Below are positions 7,001 through 11,253 of a stretch of 11,253 bases of DNA, in pieces. This DNA is from DATJXG01 sp035500455 (GTDB lineage: Bacteria > Acidobacteriota > Terriglobia > Terriglobales > Acidobacteriaceae), in the NCBI GenBank assembly GCA_035500455.1, contig DATJXG010000035.1, positions 1 to 11,253 of the forward strand, read 5' to 3'. How positions within the stretch are numbered: the stretch's first letter is position 1; each line of letters starts with the position of its first letter. Below the pieces are notes generated by a model that was given only the letters and a program-made list of their open reading frames with translations, was not told where the DNA came from and ran no database searches. Made by a program: the position numbers and the translations under genes.

Positions 7001-7597
7001 AGCTCCGACTTCGACATCCGCCACAACTTCGTGCTCGACGCGCTGTGGGAGTTGCCGTTCTATAAGGGTCGCCACAACTTTGCCGGCGCAGCCCTGGGCG
7101 GCTGGACGATTACCGGCATCGTCAGCGCCCACACTGGTTTTCCCTTTTCCGCGCTGATCGGCTCATGCAACACCAACGCCGACCGCAACGGCGACGGCTA
7201 CTGTCCCGACTTGCCCTTCGCCTACAACGGCGGCGTCATCCAGAGCCCGAGCAAACAGCAATGGATCAACGGAGTGTTCCCCAACCCCTCGGCCGAGTTC
7301 GACACCACCACTCTCGGCCCCGGCTGCCGCTGCCGCAACATCTTCACCGGCCCCGGCTACACTTCCGTGGATGTGACTCTGGGCAAGGACTTCCTGCTTC
7401 CCCACGTGGCTTTTCTGGGAGAAGGCTCGAAGCTGGCCATTCGCGCCAACCTGTTCAACGTCTTCAATATTCTGAATCTGTCGCCGCTGATTCCCGCCAG
7501 CGCGCCAACGGACATCATCAATACCGGCAGCTTCGGGCGCGCCTCGGACGGGCTGGCAGGGAGAGTGATCGAATTTCAGGCGCGATTGAGCTTTTAA
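4022..7597 (+). CDS. Oar-type TonB-dependent outer-membrane receptor
   Basis: The protein has 1191 residues and starts at the ATG behind GGGAGG. Residues 1-28 are a signal peptide ending in AFA before Q29. Residues about 30-115 are a carboxypeptidase-regulatory-like beta-sandwich (GTILDKTGAAVPAAKVTA, then YRISSLAPGLYTVDVEA). About 120-270 is the plug, with the NNFLLDGVSVN element (about 214-224) and KNGTNNLHGSLFF leading into the barrel. The rest is the large beta-barrel, ending in RLSF with the terminal phenylalanine expected for BAM-dependent assembly. The length fits acidobacterial Oar-like receptors (about 1000-1300). By analogy it takes up a large ligand, possibly peptides or glycans; the substrate is unknown. 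A DRNGDGYCPD motif near residue 1054 looks like a calcium-binding loop. Three vicinal cysteine pairs (409-410, 628-629, 779-780) are unusual. Its leader is structured. No TonB box was identified. Confidence 0.92.
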   Translation: MRTGRFLRSFLPVFVVLFLTLIPVIAFAQYGASLEGTILDKTGAAVPAAKVTATNQATGVSRQVVASGAGYYRISSLAPGLYTVDVEAGSFKKETTRDVEVRAEAVRGLDVTLQPGTAQESVTVTANVGGLQTENASVAGSISSQQIVNLPEYGRDPYELLRLSPGVFADAARQGNGNSLAIPQQVGPGGSNSEIFQTENQVQAIADGQRVSANNFLLDGVSVNSLEWGGAAVLTPNEESVQEVSVAANSYSAQDGRNSGAQVKVISKNGTNNLHGSLFFKINDKGLNAFNKFYGPTNVALTQITCETGTSSEFTITASHCPDRADQRYRDYAGSLGGPIIKNRLFFFFSYEGVRLNNTVPVRSVTLETPQFEQYVVSANPGSIAAQIFSTPGIAPRISTVVPNSEVDCCSLIPNYGLGRWYPAGNQIGQAIGNGPDGIPDWGIFDLTEPNSSSGNQYDGRIDYTQGNNQFFASTYIVRLNNFNGGQRPIDDITLTPNNYVGTFGWTRTITPTMLNELRANFTRYDYDQTQPVGQTNFGIPQIRLFDFDIGGFNSNDNLIGIAQNSTTPGALAQNTYALAETFTWIHHQHAFKFGVEASRQQNNNDQPGAERPQYQFRGLLNLANDACCFYEQVQVDPTGGAVNGQRYFHTADYAVFAQDDWKVRPTLTLNLGVRWEYFSPLTEAHDVLSNYVFGSEGFINGSVCGPIAPLAACHNGNQLYQPDYNNVAPRVGFAWSPGKFDSKIVFRGGFGILFNRNADVVFDNIRQDTPFTALATACCFFDPGPIVGAPAGSNILYSLGASAQANSYPVNPAFSNGVAPDGALCADSGCTTTNPVSLFGALPNEPNPYVYVFSYQTEVQLPQNLVFTIGYQGSRSRKLVRTIDLNRFNPGDTFDGTQDKFQNDGSNGQPCSPTNPTCSAPHATGNSRFENLYFPLPDVNASYDALVASASRKWDKGFQVDANYTWSHAIDTASYEIGYQQTDPSNELLNRASSDFDIRHNFVLDALWELPFYKGRHNFAGAALGGWTITGIVSAHTGFPFSALIGSCNTNADRNGDGYCPDLPFAYNGGVIQSPSKQQWINGVFPNPSAEFDTTTLGPGCRCRNIFTGPGYTSVDVTLGKDFLLPHVAFLGEGSKLAIRANLFNVFNILNLSPLIPASAPTDIINTGSFGRASDGLAGRVIEFQARLSF

Positions 7598-7691
7598 CTG
7601 GCGGGACCGGAAAGAAAGACACACACTCGGTGCCGGGAAGTATGAAGGGAGTGTTATTGCATGCCGTCATAATCTGCCATAATATGACGGC
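7598..7691 (+). other. Receptor-antitoxin intergenic region
   Basis: These 94 bases follow the first receptor. I see no convincing terminator. The right half holds the inverted repeat listed separately and two CATAAT hexamers (7668-7673 and 7678-7683), ten bases apart, either of which could be a -10 element. A weak TTGCAT (7657-7662) is the only -35 candidate. Confidence 0.45.
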
Positions 7692-7694
7692 ATG
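7660..7694. promoter_or_regulatory. 12-bp inverted repeat over the antitoxin start, candidate autoregulatory operator
   Basis: CATGCCGTCATA at 7660-7671 and TATGACGGCATG at 7683-7694 are perfect inverted copies separated by 11 bases, with arm centres about 23 bases apart. The right arm contains the ATG at 7692, and the repeat spans both candidate -10 hexamers. Ribbon-helix-helix antitoxins commonly repress their own promoter through such sites, so autoregulation by the downstream protein is the natural inference. As RNA the repeat could also form a hairpin that hides the start codon, if transcription begins upstream of it. Confidence 0.65.
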
Positions 7695-7943
7695 GCTATG
7701 GCCTCGTTAAACATATCTCTCCCTCAGGCTTTGAAGAAATACGTCGAGGGGCAAGTATCCTCTGGTGACTGGGGTACACCCAGCGAATATGTTCGGGAAC
7801 TAATCCGCCGTGACAAAGAGCGGCGCCTGGGACAACTCGAACAAGAACTGGTGAAGGCCGCGAGAGGCGCAAGCATCGAAGTCCCCATCACCGCCCTGCG
7901 CAGGAAACGCCTCATTCAGTCCTCGCGCGCTCGAGTGCGGTGA
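7692..7943 (+). CDS. parD: ParD-like ribbon-helix-helix antitoxin, without an intact toxin partner
   Basis: The protein has 83 residues. Residues 3-45 match the ParD family: a start of MASLNISLP (the DNA-binding beta-strand), then a helix with the KKYVEGQVSSGDWGTPSEYVREL pattern split across two helices, and the charged IRRDKERR. The remaining tail (about 46-83) is basic and would normally wrap the ParE toxin. Its last ten residues, rich in arginine and serine, do not look typical. Two starts are possible, ATG at 7692 and ATG at 7698. Family comparison favours the second. Neither has a ribosome binding site, so a leaderless or near-leaderless message is possible. The inverted repeat over the start suggests self-repression. 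In intact loci the toxin gene overlaps or follows directly; here only a short toxin-like tail remains before the convergent receptor. The gene may be a solitary regulator or a relic. Confidence 0.8.
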   Translation: MAMASLNISLPQALKKYVEGQVSSGDWGTPSEYVRELIRRDKERRLGQLEQELVKAARGASIEVPITALRRKRLIQSSRARVR

Positions 7944-7978
7944 TCCACGGGGCCCGCGATCTGGAGAATCTACTCTGA
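7931..7978 (+). pseudogene. Possible C-terminal remnant of a ParE toxin
   Basis: In the +1-shifted frame relative to the antitoxin, the codons spell SSAVIHGARDLENLL and end at TGA (7976-7978). ParE/RelE-family toxins often end with a phrase like V(L/I)HGARD followed by a few residues and a stop, so this looks like the last strand of such a toxin. The catalytically and structurally necessary remainder (about 80 residues) is absent. A GTG at 7940-7942 overlaps the antitoxin stop as GTGA, but the resulting 12-residue peptide would not be a toxin. The interpretation is an internal deletion joining the antitoxin's 3' end to the toxin's 3' end. The match is short, so chance cannot be excluded. Confidence 0.45.
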
Positions 7979-7989
7979 CTTTGCCCCCG

Positions 7990-10900
7990 CTACCACAGCA
8001 GCTTCACTCCCAACTGGACATGCCGCGAACCGCCTGAGCCGACTACGGGGTTCGAGGCCGCAACGTCGGGCGTCGATTTCACCACCCCCAGCGTATTGAT
8101 GCCGAACACAGGGTCGGAAACATCCGTGCCCATGGTGTACAGGCTGTCGTAGTTGGGATGGTTCAGAATGTTAAAGAACTCGCCGCGCAACTGCAGGCGG
8201 ACGCTCTCGGAAATCTTCCACTGCTTGGCCAGCGACATATCCAGGTTGGCATACGCCGGCCCACGGAAGATATTCCGCCGCATGTTGCCGAAGGTTCCGT
8301 AGGCGGGCGGAGTGATCACCGCGCTCCCCGAAACGAAGCAGCCCCAGTAGTCGAGATCGGGGTTGCGGCTCTGGGCCGCGCACTTCGCGTTGCCGGTGGC
8401 GTCGCTGCCGGAGAGATAAGTGATTTGCTTGTTGGGATCGTTCGTCCAGTGTACGTCATTGGGGTTGCCGGAAAAATCCCAACGGTCCAGGAACTCGCCC
8501 GAGTAACTGATGTCGTCGTAGGAGTCGTACATGCTCCAAGGCTCGCCGGTCTGGAGGTTGACGATGCTGGTGAGCTGCCATCCCTCGCCAAGCTGCAAGG
8601 GAGCATGGAGATGCGGCAGCTCGTAGCTCATGGAAAAGGTGAAGCGGTGACGAATATCGTAGTCGCCATTGCCCCACTCCGGCGCAAAGGTGCGGTTGTC
8701 TTGCGGGTAAGCGCCGCGGTTGCTGGTGCCGTTGTCCAAAGCATGAGACCACGTGTAACCAGCCAGGAAGTTCAGACCGCGGAAGGCCCGCTGCGTGAGC
8801 GTGACTTGCAGGCCGTTGTAGAAGGAGCTGCCCAGGTTTTCCATCTCGTTGGCATACCCGACCCAATCCAGGCAGGGCCCGGCGCCGGAGGCGCAGTTGA
8901 GAACCAGGGGACGCGTGTCTTGCCGGCAGCCGTGGTAACTGTCATCGCCGTTGTTGTAGCAGTTGAAGCTCAGCATGGGATCGGACTGGTTAATGTCGCG
9001 GTGGCTGAACAGCTTGATGCCGCGGTTGGCCACATAAGCGACCTGCAGCGAAGTGGACCGGCTCAACGCCTGCTGCAAATTTAAATTCCACGTAGCGACG
9101 TAGGGAGTGGCCAGGTGATAAGGAACGCCGAAGACGTCGCAGGGGTCGCCGATATCGCAAGGCGTGGTGGCAGCCGCCGCAAACAGCGGCGTCCCCGCCT
9201 GCCATGCCGTGCTCAGCGCCACCGGATCATCCAATTCGCGCTGCACCAACGTCATGTTGCCGTTGCCCGGCGTTACTCCCGGCAGGCCGCTGGGATTTTC
9301 GTTCAGCCCGCCGCGATCGATGAATTCGCGAATCGTAGGCTGCTCATAGATAATCGCGCCGCCGGCGCGCAGCACCGTCTTCCCCGTGCCGAAAACATCC
9401 CATGCCACCCCAAGGCGGGGAGACACGTTGTTCCAGTCGGTGGCGTAGGGCGAGCCAACTCCCTTTCCCACCTGGATCAGGCCGCCCTGGCTGGGGAGGA
9501 AGTTGGCAATCTGATCGTTGGCATCCTTGATGGGAAGCGAAATATCGTAGCGCAGCCCCAGGTTCAGGGTGAGTCTTGGAGTAATCCGCCAGTCATCGGC
9601 CAGGAATGCGCCAAAGGCCGACATTGTGACGTTGCGGTTTATATCGCCGGTAAGAATCTGCGCGTAGCCGTCGTCGCCAAAGTTCCCCTGCAGGAAATTC
9701 ACCAGCGCGGGCTCGTCCTCGCTGTCGGTGAAAACCAGGCGTCCCCTGCCCCTGCGGGCACGGAACACATCACTCCCGCCATGGCGGAACTCGCCGCCAA
9801 AGCGAATGGTATGCCGCCCGTGGGTGAAGGAAACGTCATCCACCGCCTGGTAGGTGCGCGTCGGGGCGGTAAACAGCGGCCAGCTTGAATTTCCGCCCAT
9901 CACAAACAGGGAGCCGATATCGATCTCCGGAAAGCCAAGTAGCCGGGAATCCGTCACTCCCGTGTTCAGCCCATAGTCGGCGGCGCTGGTAGTATCGTCG
10001 GCGACGTTATCGCTTTGCCAGTAGCGGTTGTAGCCGAAGCGCACTTCATTCACCCAGGACGAATTGGGTGTCCACGTCCAGTTCACTCCCATCACCTGGA
10101 TCTTGGTGTCGGCGACCGAGAGCCAGTCCGGCCGGATGGGCGCCGTGTCCTCTTCGGTCTGAAAGCTGTTGGCGTAAAAGAATCGCCCGGTGAGGATATT
10201 CCTGGCGTTAAGGTGATAATCCGTCTTGGCTACAAAATTATCCTCGCGGTTCTTATTGTTGAAATTGAAATTGATGGCTGCGGGATCGCCCGACGAAACC
10301 GTGGAACCGGGGTTGGACAGAAACAAGTCCGCCAACTTCAGGCTCACCGCACTGCAGGCCGCCGGGCATCCGGCCTCGGCCTTGGCGTCGGGCAGGCTCA
10401 GCGAGGAATCGCCGATTGCCACGGTCACCGGGCTTTCCACGTCGTACGGGTTCCCTACTTTGTCGCGCACGCCTTCATAGTTGCCGAAGAAAAACCACTT
10501 GTCCTTGATGATTGCGCCGCCCGCCGAGGCCCCGAACTGATGCAGCAATAAATCGGAGACCGGCTGGGGTGCGGGGTTGAAGTAGTTGCGCGCGTCGAAG
10601 GCGCTGTTGCGGTGGAAGTAGTAGCCCGTGCCATGAAAATCGTTGGTGCCAGACTTGAGGCCGATGTTCACCACCGCGCCCGGCTTCCAGCCGTACTCCG
10701 CGCCCTGATTCTCCTGGGTGCTGAATTCCTGAATCGCGTCGAGCGGCAGATGGCTGGCGGGAGTGCCTTCCACGCCGGCGTCATTGATTACGCTCTCGCC
10801 GTAGTAGATGTCGTTATCGTCGGTGCCATCCACGATGTAGTTGTTGTCTTCAAAGCGGTTGCCGTTGGTGGTGACGCTGTGGAACCCGCCGCCCGGCGTG

Positions 10901-11253
10901 CGCTGCATCCCCGGACGCAGCTCCAGCAGGTTCTGAAAATCGCGCCCCTGCAGCGGGAGTTCTGTAATCAGCTTGTTGTTCAGCGACCCGCCCAGGGTGT
11001 CGCTGATAATGTCGATGTCGGGCTGCTCTCCGCTTACCTGGACAACCTCCGAAACCGAGCCCGGCACCAGTTGAAAATCCACCGCCACGTTGGCCGCCAC
11101 TTCCAGGCGGATGCCGCTGTGCTGGACGGTCTTAAACGTGGGGGCGGAGGCGATCACGTCATATAACCCGGGGTTGAGATTCGGCGCCACATATTCGCCG
11201 GCGGAGTTTGCCTGCAGCACGCGTTCCGTCCCGGTTTGCGTATTGCGAATCAC
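7990..11253 (-). CDS. Second Oar-type TonB-dependent receptor, N-terminus outside the window
   Basis: The frame is open to the right edge and yields 1087 residues, so the signal peptide and the first part of the N-terminal domain lie beyond it. The GTG at the edge is unlikely to be the start. Visible residues 1-60 are the end of a carboxypeptidase-regulatory-like domain (SAGEYVAPNLNPGLYDVIAS). Residues about 65-205 form the plug, with GRDFQNLLELRPG (103-115), NNYIVDGTDDND (137-148) and GLKSGTNDFHGTGYY (198-212). The barrel follows, beginning with GGAIIKDKWFFFGNYEG, and the protein ends in GVKLLW with a terminal aromatic residue. It is homologous to the other receptor here but clearly diverged, and is not a recent duplicate by eye. 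Paired cysteines are spaced through the loops (for example CDIGDPC and CASGAGPC). It presumably imports a large substrate across the outer membrane with TonB energy; the ligand is unknown. It converges on the antitoxin gene, with 46 bases between stops. Confidence 0.9.
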   Translation of the reverse strand: MIRNTQTGTERVLQANSAGEYVAPNLNPGLYDVIASAPTFKTVQHSGIRLEVAANVAVDFQLVPGSVSEVVQVSGEQPDIDIISDTLGGSLNNKLITELPLQGRDFQNLLELRPGMQRTPGGGFHSVTTNGNRFEDNNYIVDGTDDNDIYYGESVINDAGVEGTPASHLPLDAIQEFSTQENQGAEYGWKPGAVVNIGLKSGTNDFHGTGYYFHRNSAFDARNYFNPAPQPVSDLLLHQFGASAGGAIIKDKWFFFGNYEGVRDKVGNPYDVESPVTVAIGDSSLSLPDAKAEAGCPAACSAVSLKLADLFLSNPGSTVSSGDPAAINFNFNNKNREDNFVAKTDYHLNARNILTGRFFYANSFQTEEDTAPIRPDWLSVADTKIQVMGVNWTWTPNSSWVNEVRFGYNRYWQSDNVADDTTSAADYGLNTGVTDSRLLGFPEIDIGSLFVMGGNSSWPLFTAPTRTYQAVDDVSFTHGRHTIRFGGEFRHGGSDVFRARRGRGRLVFTDSEDEPALVNFLQGNFGDDGYAQILTGDINRNVTMSAFGAFLADDWRITPRLTLNLGLRYDISLPIKDANDQIANFLPSQGGLIQVGKGVGSPYATDWNNVSPRLGVAWDVFGTGKTVLRAGGAIIYEQPTIREFIDRGGLNENPSGLPGVTPGNGNMTLVQRELDDPVALSTAWQAGTPLFAAAATTPCDIGDPCDVFGVPYHLATPYVATWNLNLQQALSRSTSLQVAYVANRGIKLFSHRDINQSDPMLSFNCYNNGDDSYHGCRQDTRPLVLNCASGAGPCLDWVGYANEMENLGSSFYNGLQVTLTQRAFRGLNFLAGYTWSHALDNGTSNRGAYPQDNRTFAPEWGNGDYDIRHRFTFSMSYELPHLHAPLQLGEGWQLTSIVNLQTGEPWSMYDSYDDISYSGEFLDRWDFSGNPNDVHWTNDPNKQITYLSGSDATGNAKCAAQSRNPDLDYWGCFVSGSAVITPPAYGTFGNMRRNIFRGPAYANLDMSLAKQWKISESVRLQLRGEFFNILNHPNYDSLYTMGTDVSDPVFGINTLGVVKSTPDVAASNPVVGSGGSRHVQLGVKLLW

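Noticed and set aside
7944..7989. Search for a bidirectional terminator between the antitoxin and the second receptor
   Set aside because: No inverted repeat with a T-run was found in this short convergent gap.
8158..9084. 308-codon plus-strand open frame inside the second receptor
   Set aside because: It is antisense to a clear receptor barrel. Its valine/alanine/glycine-rich composition is typical of the reverse complement of a GC-rich gene, and it has no ribosome binding site or domain.
9115..9888. 257-codon plus-strand open frame inside the second receptor
   Set aside because: It is an antisense shadow of the receptor coding frame with no domain signal.

Overview
The window looks like a stretch of chromosome from a member of the Acidobacteriota (inference). 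It holds two very large Oar-type TonB-dependent receptors with N-terminal carboxypeptidase-regulatory-like domains, a family strongly expanded in that phylum. It also has a multiheme c-type cytochrome of a style common there, a short GTG-started protein of a kind I associate with that phylum, moderately GC-rich coding sequence, and generous intergenic spacing with monocistronic-looking genes. There is no rRNA, tRNA, CRISPR array or intact mobile element.

Layout, left to right. Bases 1-153 hold the C-terminal tail of a plus-strand gene that enters from outside, followed by a GC-rich hairpin (194-225) that probably terminates it. Two minus-strand genes follow: an 85-residue conserved-looking small protein (265-522) behind an extended -10 promoter, and a membrane-anchored or exported cytochrome with seven CXXCH haem sites (651-1901). 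The 340-base divergent gap 1902-2241 carries a palindrome overlapping the presumed cytochrome promoter, and a near-consensus sigma-70 promoter (TTGACT, 17 bases, TATAGT) reading rightwards into a secreted protein of unknown function (2242-3012). Then comes a striking 61-base palindrome built from 9-base TTTGCG units (3041-3101), and a PRC-barrel protein (3200-3862).

The PRC-barrel gene is separated by a 159-base leader from the first Oar-type receptor (4022-7597). The leader contains several mutually exclusive hairpins and a segment complementary to the receptor's ribosome binding site, so it looks like a candidate cis-regulatory RNA. Downstream lies a ParD-like ribbon-helix-helix antitoxin (7692-7943) whose start codon sits inside a 12-bp inverted repeat. 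No toxin gene follows, but the few codons after the antitoxin stop resemble the C-terminal tail of a ParE toxin, which suggests a degraded toxin-antitoxin locus. A second Oar-type receptor (7990-11253, minus strand, N-terminus outside the window) converges on it.

Functionally this is mostly cell-envelope biology: outer-membrane receptors, an exported protein, and a periplasm-facing cytochrome. I see no coherent operon linking them. The items most worth following up are the structured receptor leader, the antitoxin with its possible toxin scar, the cytochrome promoter palindrome, and the TTTGCG palindrome.
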